Assembly: GCA_045599305.1 (NCBI GenBank)
Contig: JAZRVU010000092.1
Coordinates: forward strand, 1 to 36,020
DNA from: SIG588 sp045599305
GTDB taxonomy: Bacteria > Bacillota > Clostridia > Oscillospirales > Acutalibacteraceae
Length of the DNA stretch: 36,020 bases
Direction: 5' to 3'
In this document: positions 24,470-32,270 of the stretch, one piece after another
Layout: each line of letters opens with the position of its first letter
Numbering within the stretch: position 1 is the first letter of the stretch
Program-made: the position numbers and the translations under genes
Notes under the pieces: model-generated
Seen by the model: only the letters and a program-made list of their open reading frames with translations
What the model was told of the DNA's origin: nothing
Databases searched by the model: none

Positions 24470-24506
24470 TAAAAAACAAAGCGCATCTTCAACGAAGACG
24501 CGCTTT
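24470..24506 (-). terminator. Terminator of the CotH-dockerin gene
   Basis: AAAGCGCATCTTC (24478-24490), loop AAC and GAAGACGCGCTTT (24494-24506) pair with one A-C mismatch. On the minus strand a TTTGTTTTTT tail follows. It separates the CotH gene from the beta-helix gene. Confidence 0.82.
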
Positions 24507-24527
24507 GACCCCTGCGGGCAGTGATGT

Positions 24528-27143
24528 TTACAGTGTGGCGACGAACGCGTCGAACGCGGCGGTGCGGCGGTCGAAATACCGCTCGAGCCGGCGGATCTCC
24601 GCCTCGAAGGTCTGGGAGGCCTTCTGTGCCTGACTCACATTGTTGTCACGACTGGCGTTGACGGCCCTTTCCAGAATGTCCCACACCTCGAAATTATACT
24701 GCTGCGAGGCGTAGATCTCGTTTGCCATCTCCTCCAGCTTCTGATTGATGGTGAGCAGCGCCGGGCGGAATTTGGCGTATTCCTCCTTGACCAGTTTGCG
24801 GTATTCGGTGCAGTTGACCATATACTTGGCCCAGGCGGAATTGTAGATGCCGCTGGGCAGCGACTCTTCGGGATTCCAGTAATCGCAGTTTTCGGAGGAG
24901 CGGTCGAAGTCCCACACGGGGCCCATCGTGAACTTGCCGCCCACATCCAGCGAGACATAACAGCTGGAATGGAAGCTAGCGTCGGTGTTGTTCATATATT
25001 CCTCCACCAGATACCACTTGGCAAAGGAGCGGGTGTCGAAATATTTGCTGATCGTCGTGTAGTTGTTGGTCTTCAGGGCGTTTTCCGCCGCCTGCACCGT
25101 ATCCCACGCATATCTCAGCTGTTCCTTATCGTTCAGCAGCGCCTCCTCGGAGGGCTTTTTGATGACCAGCCACTTGCTGCTGATGCTGATGTGCATGAAC
25201 AGTTCGCCGCTGACGGGATCGTAATAGATCGGATAGCTGCTGCCGAGCGGCTGCTGCCACTGTGCCTTTTGCGCGTCGGAGACCTCGTTGACATGGCCGT
25301 CGAATTCGAACAGGAAGCCGGTGTTGCCCTTGCCGCAGCCGGGTTCGTATTTCGTGATGTTCAGCCGGTCTTTTTCGACCTCGATCTTCTCCGTCAGGTT
25401 GTAGGTGCCCCAGTAGGTGCCGTTGTACCACAGATCCACCGGGCGGTTATGCACCACATAATAGATGCCGGCGGCATCGGCCAGATATTCGGCGATGTTG
25501 TTGCGCAGCAGAGTCTTATCCTCGTAGTTGGCGATGAGACACCAGTCACGCGATTCGCTCATCCCCAGCAGCGCGGCCTTTTTCTCCAGTTTCACCGTGT
25601 AGCCTTTTTTCTCGCGGTTCCAACTGGAGTTGCCGCGTCCCTTGGCCTGGGCGGGATAGATCACGCCGTCGCCCGCGTCGGCACCGCCGAGATAGATCAC
25701 GACGTCCTCATAGTCCATCTTGCTGGTGATGGCGGTGTAATCCGCCGTCGTCATCGCCACGGAGGGCAGGCCGGTATCCAGCGTTTCCAGATGCGCCGTC
25801 ACGGTGGCGACGCTCCCGTCTTTCGCGATGAGGGTGAACACGACGTCATCGGTGAAATCCAGCACCGTCACCTCGGAGACGAGCGGCATGCCGTTCACCC
25901 GCACCTCACCGCCGTAATAGGTGAAGGTGGGGATGAGGGCGGAGAGATCCGCCCCTGCGGGGAGCATGGCGGTGATCCGGCCGTCCTTGATGTAGCAGTT
26001 GAGGTTGAAGGGCAGGCCCTCGTTGAGTTCGGTGGAAAACGCAAAGTAACCGAACTGGTTGGTCGAGTCGGTGATGCTCTTCGGCTTGGTCTTCTTTTCC
26101 AATGACGAGAAGGCGGTGAAGGAGTACCCCGCTTTCAGATCCGTGGGCGAAAAGCTGTTGGAGGACACGGCGCGGCCGTCCGGCACGCCATAGATCACAT
26201 CCTGCGTGTCCCCCGCGGGGAAGACGCTGATCTTCTTCGCATAGCGCTGCAGGATCAGGCGGGCATCGGTGGAGGTGACCGCACCGTCACCGTCCGCATC
26301 GCCCGCGTGCAGGTCGACTGCCGCGGCGGACACCTTGCCGGCCGCATACTGCAGCGCCAGCGTGGCATCGGAGGCGTTCACCGCGCCGCTGCCGTCGGTG
26401 TCGCCGGTGAACACGCGCTTGCCGCCGGCGGACTGGTCTTTTTTGCCGCCGAGCGCCAGCTGCGCGGCCAGCGTCAGATCCTTGGTGCCCGCCACGCCGG
26501 CATACCACTCATAGTAGTACCCATTGTGCATATGCATCGCAAAGGAAAAGCCGATATTGTGCCCCTCGGTGAGGGACTTGAGAGAATTGGTGAACCACGA
26601 AAGCGGAATGGCCGCCTCGTAGACCGTCGTCTTGGTCTGCTCGTCACGGGTGACATACAGATCGCCGCCGGGACCTTCGGGCAGATAGATGTGCTTATTG
26701 TTGCTGGACTGATAGCCCCGCACGGTGCCATCGGTGCCGATGGCCATGCAGAAGGAGCGGCGGTCGCTCACGCCGTCGGCCGAAAGCTGGAACTGCACCG
26801 CGTCGCCTTTGTAAATGGTGTAGTCCACCTCGTCGTTCCGGTGATCGTCATAGATCGCCGTGATGGCCAGATAGAAATGGGTGGCGTCCCAGCCGAGCCA
26901 CACCTGCCCGTCCAGTTCCACCTTGGCGGCGCCGCCGGGAACGGTGGCCATCTGATAATCGTGCAGCGAAAAATCGGCCGCACCCCACTCACCAGCAGAG
27001 ATCACCCCGTCCATGTAGGGCGCTTTATCCAACCGGCCGATGGTACGGTCGGCCTTGTCGGCCGCCGTCACGGCGGGCACCGCCGCCGCCAGCATGGCCA
27101 GCAGGCAGCCAAACGCCGTCAGCCGGCGCATCGCTTTTTTCAT
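24528..27143 (-). CDS. Secreted CotH-kinase protein with internal dockerin
   Basis: The 871-aa protein has a signal peptide (about 1-28, AAAVPAVTAA). A CBM9/DOMON-like beta-sandwich (about 34-228) begins IGRLDKAPYMDGVISAGEW. An internal dockerin lies about 244-308 (GDTDGSGAVNASDATLALQ; GDADGDGAVTSTDARLILQ). An Ig-like or cadherin-like module follows (about 320-450), then a CotH domain (about 455-860) with KGRGNSSWNREKKGYTVKL, RDWCLIANYEDKTLLRN near 529 and GPVWDFDRSSENCDYW near 739. CotH proteins are atypical protein kinases known from spore coats and also found in secreted multidomain proteins. Phosphorylation of surface partners is inference. The ATG at 27143 follows AAGGGG at 5 bases; the 12-codon upstream extension lacks signal-peptide logic. 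Confidence 0.9.
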   Translation of the reverse strand: MKKAMRRLTAFGCLLAMLAAAVPAVTAADKADRTIGRLDKAPYMDGVISAGEWGAADFSLHDYQMATVPGGAAKVELDGQVWLGWDATHFYLAITAIYDDHRNDEVDYTIYKGDAVQFQLSADGVSDRRSFCMAIGTDGTVRGYQSSNNKHIYLPEGPGGDLYVTRDEQTKTTVYEAAIPLSWFTNSLKSLTEGHNIGFSFAMHMHNGYYYEWYAGVAGTKDLTLAAQLALGGKKDQSAGGKRVFTGDTDGSGAVNASDATLALQYAAGKVSAAAVDLHAGDADGDGAVTSTDARLILQRYAKKISVFPAGDTQDVIYGVPDGRAVSSNSFSPTDLKAGYSFTAFSSLEKKTKPKSITDSTNQFGYFAFSTELNEGLPFNLNCYIKDGRITAMLPAGADLSALIPTFTYYGGEVRVNGMPLVSEVTVLDFTDDVVFTLIAKDGSVATVTAHLETLDTGLPSVAMTTADYTAITSKMDYEDVVIYLGGADAGDGVIYPAQAKGRGNSSWNREKKGYTVKLEKKAALLGMSESRDWCLIANYEDKTLLRNNIAEYLADAAGIYYVVHNRPVDLWYNGTYWGTYNLTEKIEVEKDRLNITKYEPGCGKGNTGFLFEFDGHVNEVSDAQKAQWQQPLGSSYPIYYDPVSGELFMHISISSKWLVIKKPSEEALLNDKEQLRYAWDTVQAAENALKTNNYTTISKYFDTRSFAKWYLVEEYMNNTDASFHSSCYVSLDVGGKFTMGPVWDFDRSSENCDYWNPEESLPSGIYNSAWAKYMVNCTEYRKLVKEEYAKFRPALLTINQKLEEMANEIYASQQYNFEVWDILERAVNASRDNNVSQAQKASQTFEAEIRRLERYFDRRTAAFDAFVATL
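26229..26278 (-). repeat. Dockerin DNA repeat, copy C
   Basis: This is the second half of the CotH-protein dockerin. It shares 44 of 50 bases with copy B in the neighbouring beta-helix gene, while the dockerin of the glucosaminidase gene (12770-12950) is clearly a different sequence type. Confidence 0.8.
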
Positions 27144-27197
27144 GATAACCCCTTCTTTCCCGTCCGGGCACCTTCGCACGGAGCGTATACACGGTTT

Positions 27198-27226
27198 ATA
27201 TTACCTCATTTCCCCGCGTGTGTCAA
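27198..27226 (-). promoter_or_regulatory. Sigma-A promoter of the CotH-dockerin gene
   Basis: On the minus strand, TTGACA (27226-27221), a 17-bp spacer and TAATAT (27203-27198) lie about 55 bp upstream of the ATG. It is divergent from the rimP promoter; the 295-bp gap between the two genes also contains A/T-tract arms described next. Confidence 0.88.
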
Positions 27227-27249
27227 TATTTTTTGCCTTTTATACCGCA

Positions 27250-27330
27250 TTTTGAAAAAAACGGCTGCCGAAAAGCGGGAAAAGTTGGGCAAAGGGTCAA
27301 AAATGGCGCCCGGACGGCTTTTTTTCAAAA
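27250..27330. repeat. A/T-tract inverted repeat between divergent promoters
   Basis: TTTTGAAAAAAA (27250-27261) and its exact reverse complement TTTTTTTCAAAA (27319-27330) flank 57 bp. The right arm ends 5 bp before the rimP -35 box and is in the position of an UP element. Confidence 0.5.
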
Positions 27331-27335
27331 AAGTG

Positions 27336-27364
27336 TTGCATTTTCCGGCAGAGGATGGTATACT
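27336..27364 (+). promoter_or_regulatory. Sigma-A promoter of the rimP-nusA-infB operon
   Basis: TTGCAT (27336-27341), a 17-bp spacer and TATACT (27359-27364) are preceded by an A/T tract resembling an UP element. The start site would be near 27371, giving a leader of about 68 nt. Confidence 0.85.
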
Positions 27365-27390
27365 GTGTAACAGTATTGGATAAAGGATTG

Positions 27391-27420
27391 ACAAAAGAGT
27401 GGGGCGACCCGCTCTTTTGT
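27391..27420 (+). promoter_or_regulatory. Terminator-like leader hairpin of the nusA operon
   Basis: ACAAAAGAGTGGG (27391-27403), GNRA-type loop GCGA, and CCCGCTCTTTTGT (27408-27420) form a 13-bp stem with one T-G wobble, ending in a short interrupted T-run. It lies between the promoter and the rimP ribosome binding site. In B. subtilis NusA represses its own operon through a NusA-stimulated terminator in the leader; this hairpin is placed to do the same, by inference. Confidence 0.65.
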
Positions 27421-27438
27421 GTTAGAGGAGGGATCGCA

Positions 27439-27936
27439 ATGGCCGAAAGATCCGGCGGGAATGTGGCGGCGGTCTGCCGTCGGCTGGCCGAGCCCGTGGC
27501 GGCAGAACTGGGGCTCACGCTGTGGGACGTGCGCTTCGTGAAGGAGGGCGCGTCGTGGTATCTGCGCTACACCATCGACAAGGACGGCGGCGCCGACCTG
27601 AACGACTGCGTGGCGCTCTCGCGGCGGCTGAATCCGATGCTGGACGAGGCCGATCCCATCCCGCAGTCCTATTCCCTGGAGGTCAGCACCCCCGGCGTGG
27701 AGCGGGAACTCACCCGGCCGGAGCATTTCGCCGCCTGTGAGGGGTGGGCCGTCGTGGTGCGGCTCTATCACGCGGTGGACGGCGAGCGCGAATTCGCCGG
27801 CATCCTGCAGGGGCTGACCGAGGCGGGCATCGTCATCGAGACCGAAGAGGGCGCTCTCCTCACTTTCCCCCGCAAAGAGGTGGCTCTCGTCCACGTCATC
27901 GACGAAGAGCCCGAAGGTATAGCCGAAGAAGAATAA
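27439..27936 (+). CDS. rimP: Ribosome maturation factor RimP
   Basis: The 165-aa RimP acts in assembly of the 30S subunit. Typical landmarks are ELGLTLWDVRFVKEG, LRYTIDKDGGADLNDCVALSR, LEVSTPGVERELTRPEHF and a C-terminal SH3-like region rich in beta strands. The ATG at 27439 is 6 bases after GAGGAGGG. The frame is open 28 codons further upstream, but that part spans the leader hairpin and promoter, so it is not coding. It is the first gene of the operon, with nusA 27 bp downstream. Confidence 0.96.
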   Translation: MAERSGGNVAAVCRRLAEPVAAELGLTLWDVRFVKEGASWYLRYTIDKDGGADLNDCVALSRRLNPMLDEADPIPQSYSLEVSTPGVERELTRPEHFAACEGWAVVVRLYHAVDGEREFAGILQGLTEAGIVIETEEGALLTFPRKEVALVHVIDEEPEGIAEEE

Positions 27937-27963
27937 CATTCACATAAGAAAGGACGATCACCC

Positions 27964-29046
27964 ATGGCTACGGCAAAGGACAAGAACAGAGCAGCGGAAA
28001 ACGCCGAATTTTTTGAGGCACTGCGTCTGCTGGAAAAGGAAAAAGGCATCTCCGGCGACTATCTGATCGAAAAGATCCGCACCGCCATCGTGCTGGCGGT
28101 ACGCCGCGATTTCGGCGGCAAGGAGAACATCAACGTCATCATGGATCCCGACACCAACGAATTCAAGGTGACGGTGACCAAGACGGTGGTGGAGGAACTG
28201 ACCGACCCGGATCTCGAGCTGCTGCCCGAGCAGGCGGTGAAATACAAAAAGACCGCCAAGGTGGGCGACACGGTGGAGATCGCGCTGGAGACCAAGCAGT
28301 TCGGCCGCATCGCCGCCCAGTCGGCCAAGCACGTCATCCGTCAGGGCATCCGCGAGGCGGAAAAGGGCCAGCAGATGGAGGAATATCAGCGTCACAATCA
28401 GGAACTGATCACCGTGCAGGTCAGCCGGGTGGATCCCGCCACCGGTGCCGCCACGGTGGAGATCGGCCGTTCCGAGGCCATCCTGCCCAAGACCGAGCAG
28501 CTTCCCGGTGAGGAACTCACCGAGGGTATGCACATCAAGGTGTATGTGGTGGACGTGAAGGAGACCGAAAAAGGCCCCCGCGTCTACATTTCCCGCACCC
28601 ACAGCGGGCTGGTGAAGCGTCTCTTCGAAAACGAGGTGCCGGAGATCTTCAACGGCACCATCGAGGTCAAGGCCATCGCCCGTGAGGCCGGCTCCCGCAC
28701 CAAGATGGCGGTGCTGGCGCACGACGAAAACGTCGACGCGGTCGGCTCCTGCATCGGTCAGCGCGGCGCCCGCGTGGCCAAGATCGTGGAGGAACTGGGC
28801 GACGAAAAGATCGACATCGTGGAATACAGCGACGATCCCGCCAAGTTCATCGCGGCGGCCCTGCTGCCCGCGAAGGTCGTGGGAGTGGAGCTGGATCCCG
28901 ACGGCGCCAAGGCCTGCCACGTCTCGGTGCCGGAATCCCAGCTCTCGCTGGCCATCGGCAACAAGGGGCAGAACGCCCGTCTGGCCGCCAAGCTCACCGG
29001 CTGGAAGATCGACATCCGCCCCGAAAGCGGGTTCTTCGGCGAATAA
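27964..29046 (+). CDS. nusA: Transcription termination/antitermination factor NusA
   Basis: The 360-aa NusA binds RNA polymerase and nascent RNA to control pausing, termination and antitermination. The N-terminal polymerase-binding domain covers about 1-130. An S1 domain follows (about 135-200), then two KH domains: SCIGQRGARVAKIVEELGDE in KH1 and LAIGNKGQNARLAAKLTGWK in KH2. It lacks the C-terminal acidic repeats of the E. coli protein, as is normal in Firmicutes. The ATG lies 9 bases after AAAGGA. It sits between rimP and ylxR in the conserved order. Confidence 0.98.
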   Translation: MATAKDKNRAAENAEFFEALRLLEKEKGISGDYLIEKIRTAIVLAVRRDFGGKENINVIMDPDTNEFKVTVTKTVVEELTDPDLELLPEQAVKYKKTAKVGDTVEIALETKQFGRIAAQSAKHVIRQGIREAEKGQQMEEYQRHNQELITVQVSRVDPATGAATVEIGRSEAILPKTEQLPGEELTEGMHIKVYVVDVKETEKGPRVYISRTHSGLVKRLFENEVPEIFNGTIEVKAIAREAGSRTKMAVLAHDENVDAVGSCIGQRGARVAKIVEELGDEKIDIVEYSDDPAKFIAAALLPAKVVGVELDPDGAKACHVSVPESQLSLAIGNKGQNARLAAKLTGWKIDIRPESGFFGE

Positions 29047-29082
29047 GTCCGTTTGATCGGATTTCAGAAAGAAGGGGATCGC

Positions 29083-29364
29083 ATGGCACAGCCCATGAAG
29101 CCGCGGCGGGTGCCGCTGCGCAAGTGCACCGGCTGCGGGGAAATGAAGCCCAAAAGGGAACTGGTGCGTGTGGTGAAAAGCCCGGAGGGCGACATCTCGC
29201 TCGATCTGACCGGCCGCAAAGCCGGCCGCGGCGCGTATGTGTGCCCGAAAGCGGAATGTCTGGCCGCCGCCCGCAAGGCGCGGCGCCTGGAAAAGGCCTT
29301 TTCCTGTGCCATCCCCGATGCGCTCTACGACAGCATGGAGGAGGAATTGGCACAGCATGGATGA
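29083..29364 (+). CDS. ylxR: YlxR-family RNA-binding protein
   Basis: The 93-aa DUF448/YlxR protein has RKCTGCGEMKPKRELVRVV, LDLTGRKAGRGAYVCP and a second Cys in KAECL. In B. subtilis YlxR has been linked to RNase P. The start is ATG 29083 with AAGGGG upstream; a TTG 10 codons earlier is less likely because it would overlap that signal. The last 8 bases overlap ylxQ, which suggests translational coupling. Confidence 0.94.
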   Translation: MAQPMKPRRVPLRKCTGCGEMKPKRELVRVVKSPEGDISLDLTGRKAGRGAYVCPKAECLAAARKARRLEKAFSCAIPDALYDSMEEELAQHG

Positions 29365-29680
29365 ACGTTTGGCCGGCCTTGTGGGGCTGGCCCGGCGGGC
29401 CGGACGGCTCACCGCGGGTTCTGACGCGGTGAAAGCCCTGCTGGCAGCCGGAAAGGCGCAGGCGGTGCTGCTGGCGCAGGACGTCTCGCCGAAAACGGAG
29501 AAGGAAATGCGGTTCGCGGCAAAGAGTGCCGTGCCGTTTCTCACCGTCGGATTGAGCAAGGATGAGATCGGGCACGCGATCGGCTCACAAAAGCCGGTCG
29601 GCGTGGTCGCCACTGAAGACAAGGGGTTTGCCGCCGCGCTGCCCGGCGCCGCCGCCCCCAACGAGGAGGATGCCATATGA
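29357..29680 (+). CDS. ylxQ: L7Ae-family RNA-binding protein YlxQ
   Basis: The 107-aa L7Ae/L30e-like protein has LVGLARRAGRLTAGSDAV, VLLAQDVSPKTEKEM and a late PVGVVATEDKGFAAAL. Family members bind kink-turn RNA. The ATG at 29357 follows GGAGGAGG and overlaps the end of ylxR by 8 bp. Its stop overlaps the infB start by 4 bp (ATGA). A longer upstream frame exists but lies inside ylxR and shows no family features. Confidence 0.93.
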   Translation: MDERLAGLVGLARRAGRLTAGSDAVKALLAAGKAQAVLLAQDVSPKTEKEMRFAAKSAVPFLTVGLSKDEIGHAIGSQKPVGVVATEDKGFAAALPGAAAPNEEDAI

Positions 29681-32193
29681 GTGCTACTAAATACGCGGTC
29701 AGGGATGTGGCCAAGGATCTGGGACTGAACAGCAAGGACGTCATTGCCCTGCTGGCCGATTATTCGGACGTGCCCAAAAAATCCGTCACCTCCCTCACCG
29801 ATGACGAACTGAACATCGTGTTCGAATACTATACCCAGAAGACGGCCGTGACGGATCTGAACGCCTATTTTGCCGCCGCCGAGAAGCGCCGCGCCAAGAG
29901 CGCCGCCGCCGAAAAGGCTGCCGCCGAAAAAGCCGCTGCCGAGAAGGCTGCTGCCGAGAAGGCTGCCGCCGAGAAAGCTGCCGCCGAGAAGGCCGCCGCC
30001 GAGAAGGCCGCCGCCGAGAAGGCCGCCGCCGAGAAGGCCGCCGCCGAGAAGGCCGCCGCCAAGCCCGAAAAGAAGGCGGCACCGAAGACCGAAAAAGCCG
30101 AGAAGGCCGAAAAACCGGCCGCGGAGAAGAAGCCGGCCACGCCGCCGGTGGTCATCCCGCCGCAGCAGCCCAAGAAGAAAAAGCCGGCCGGCGAATCCCA
30201 GCCGATACAGCGCGGGCCGGTGGAGCGCCGCACGGTGGACACCCGTGCGCCCGGCCAGATCAACGTGAACAAATACGACGAGAAATACGACGTCATGGCG
30301 CAGTCCTCCAACCGCGTGCGCGGTGAGGGCGTGGCGGCCAAGCAGAAGATCAACCAGAAATCGCAGCAGTACCGCAAGCCGCAGCGCCGCCGCGAGACCG
30401 AGGCCGAGCGTATGCGCCGCATCCAGCTCGAGCGGCAGAAGAAGCCGGTCGTGGCGCAGGTGGGCGAGACCATCACGGTGGGCGAATTCGCCTCCCGCCT
30501 GAAGGTCACCTCCTCCGAGGTCATCAAGAAACTGATGCTGATGGGCGTCATGGCCTCCGTCAACGAGGAGATCGACTTCGACACCGCCTATCTGGTGGCG
30601 GAGGAACTGGGTGCCCGCGTGGAGCGCGAGGTGGTGGTCACCATCGAAGAGCGCATCATCGACGACAGCGTGGACACCGACGAAAACCTGCAGCCCCGCG
30701 ATCCGGTCGTGGTGGTCATGGGTCACGTCGACCACGGCAAGACCTCCATCCTCGACGCCATCCGCAAGACGAACGTCACCGCCGGCGAGGCGGGCGGCAT
30801 CACCCAGCACATCGGTGCCTACCGTGTGAACATCAACGGCAACTGGCTCACCTTCCTCGACACGCCCGGCCACGCGGCTTTCACCTCCATGCGTGCCCGC
30901 GGCGCGCAGGCGACCGATATCGCCATTCTGGTCGTGGCGGCGGACGACGGCATCATGCCGCAGACCATCGAGGCGATCCACCACGCCAAGGCGGCGGGGA
31001 TCGACATCGTGGTGGCCATCAACAAAATGGATAAACCCACCGCCAATCCCGACCGCGTGCTGCAGCAGCTCACCGAATACGAACTGGTGCCCGAGGAGTG
31101 GGGCGGCGACGTGATCTGCGTGCCGGTCTCCGCCGTGACCGGCATGGGGCTGGATAAGCTGCTCGAATCGGTGCAGCTCGTGGCCGAAATGAAAGAACTG
31201 CGCGCCAATCCCGACCGCGCCGCCAAGGGCGTCGTGATCGAGGCGCGTCTGGACAAGGGACGCGGCCCCATCGCCACCGTGCTGGTGCAGAACGGCACCC
31301 TGCACGCGGGCGATATCCTGGTCGCCGGCACCTCCGTGGGCCGTGTGCGCGGTATGACCAATGAGCGCGGCGAAAAGGTGGAGGCGGCCGGCCCCTCCGT
31401 GCCGGTGGAGATCATGGGCCTCGACGCGGTGCCCACCGCGGGCGATGTGTTCAACGCCGTCACCGACGAGCGTCTGGCACGCGAGCTGGTGGAGCAGCGC
31501 CGTGACGCCGCCAAGGAAGAACAGTTCAGCCGGTATCAGAAGGTCACCCTCGACAACCTGTTCGATCAGATGCAGGAGGGTGAGATGAAGGAACTGAACA
31601 TCATCGTGAAGGCCGACGTACAGGGCTCGGTCGAAGCGGTGCGGCAGTCGCTGGAGAAGCTCTCCAACGAGGAAGTGCGCGTCAACATCATCCACGGGGC
31701 CGTGGGCGCCGTGAGCGAAAACGACGTCACGCTGGCCGATGCCTCCAACGCCATCATCGTGGGCTTCAACGTGCGTCCCGAGCCGCTGGCCATCACCGCG
31801 GCCGAAAACGCCAGCGTGGATATGCGTATGTACCGCGTCATCTACGACTGCATCGAAGAGATCGAATCCGCCATGAAGGGTATGCTCGCGCCCAAGACGC
31901 GTGAGGTGCTGCACGGCAGCGCCGAGGTGCGTCAGGTCTACAAGATCTCGGGTGTGGGCACCGTGGCCGGCTGCTATGTCACCCACGGCAAGGTCTACCG
32001 CAACGACCTGCTGCGCGTGGTGCGCGAGGGCATCATCATCGCGGACGACAAGATGATCTCCTTAAAGCGCTTCAAGGACGACCAGCGCGAGGTGGCCGAG
32101 GGCTACGAGTGCGGTATCGGTCTGGAGAAGTTCAACGATATCAAAGAGGGCGACGTGTTCGAGACTTATATCATCGAGGAATACCGCGACTGA
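29677..32193 (+). CDS. infB: Translation initiation factor IF-2
   Basis: The 838-aa IF-2 GTPase places initiator tRNA on the 30S subunit. An IF2_N motif at the start (VRDVAKDLGLNSKDVIALL) is followed by a disordered Ala/Glu/Lys region with ten AAAEK units (about 76-125) and a second IF2_N near 260-310. The G domain has GHVDHGKTSILD at 349, DTPGHAAF near 395 and NKMDKP near 449. Domains II-IV follow to ...YIIEEYRD. The ATG lies 7 bases after AGGAGG and overlaps ylxQ. Confidence 0.98.
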   Translation: MSATKYAVRDVAKDLGLNSKDVIALLADYSDVPKKSVTSLTDDELNIVFEYYTQKTAVTDLNAYFAAAEKRRAKSAAAEKAAAEKAAAEKAAAEKAAAEKAAAEKAAAEKAAAEKAAAEKAAAEKAAAKPEKKAAPKTEKAEKAEKPAAEKKPATPPVVIPPQQPKKKKPAGESQPIQRGPVERRTVDTRAPGQINVNKYDEKYDVMAQSSNRVRGEGVAAKQKINQKSQQYRKPQRRRETEAERMRRIQLERQKKPVVAQVGETITVGEFASRLKVTSSEVIKKLMLMGVMASVNEEIDFDTAYLVAEELGARVEREVVVTIEERIIDDSVDTDENLQPRDPVVVVMGHVDHGKTSILDAIRKTNVTAGEAGGITQHIGAYRVNINGNWLTFLDTPGHAAFTSMRARGAQATDIAILVVAADDGIMPQTIEAIHHAKAAGIDIVVAINKMDKPTANPDRVLQQLTEYELVPEEWGGDVICVPVSAVTGMGLDKLLESVQLVAEMKELRANPDRAAKGVVIEARLDKGRGPIATVLVQNGTLHAGDILVAGTSVGRVRGMTNERGEKVEAAGPSVPVEIMGLDAVPTAGDVFNAVTDERLARELVEQRRDAAKEEQFSRYQKVTLDNLFDQMQEGEMKELNIIVKADVQGSVEAVRQSLEKLSNEEVRVNIIHGAVGAVSENDVTLADASNAIIVGFNVRPEPLAITAAENASVDMRMYRVIYDCIEEIESAMKGMLAPKTREVLHGSAEVRQVYKISGVGTVAGCYVTHGKVYRNDLLRVVREGIIIADDKMISLKRFKDDQREVAEGYECGIGLEKFNDIKEGDVFETYIIEEYRD
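29902..30051 (+). repeat. 15-bp tandem repeat inside infB (10 units of Ala-Ala-Ala-Glu-Lys)
   Basis: Ten consecutive 15-bp units encode AAAEK. The last four units (29992-30051) are identical at DNA level (GCC GCC GCC GAG AAG), while the earlier ones differ by synonymous changes. A partial eleventh unit (AAAK) follows. The pattern suggests recent slippage at the 3' end of the array. Confidence 0.95.
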
Positions 32194-32204
32194 CGCCGCA
32201 CCTG

Positions 32205-32230
32205 CCTGCCGCCTTGCAAAAGGCGGCAGG
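32205..32230 (+). promoter_or_regulatory. Strong hairpin between infB and rbfA
   Basis: An 11-bp perfect stem (CCTGCCGCCTT, GNRA loop GCAA, AAGGCGGCAGG) begins 11 bp past the infB stop. No T-run follows (ACACTTATG), so it is not a standard terminator. A role in mRNA processing or 3'-end protection within the operon fits better. Confidence 0.6.
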
Positions 32231-32270
32231 ACACTTATGATCGTGTATATACAGAAAGGATGATCCGTTT

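Noticed and set aside
27958..31986. 1342-codon minus-strand frame across nusA, ylxR, ylxQ and infB
   Set aside because: It covers four well-supported plus-strand genes, and its GGGLLGG repeats are the reverse of the AAAEK repeat of infB.
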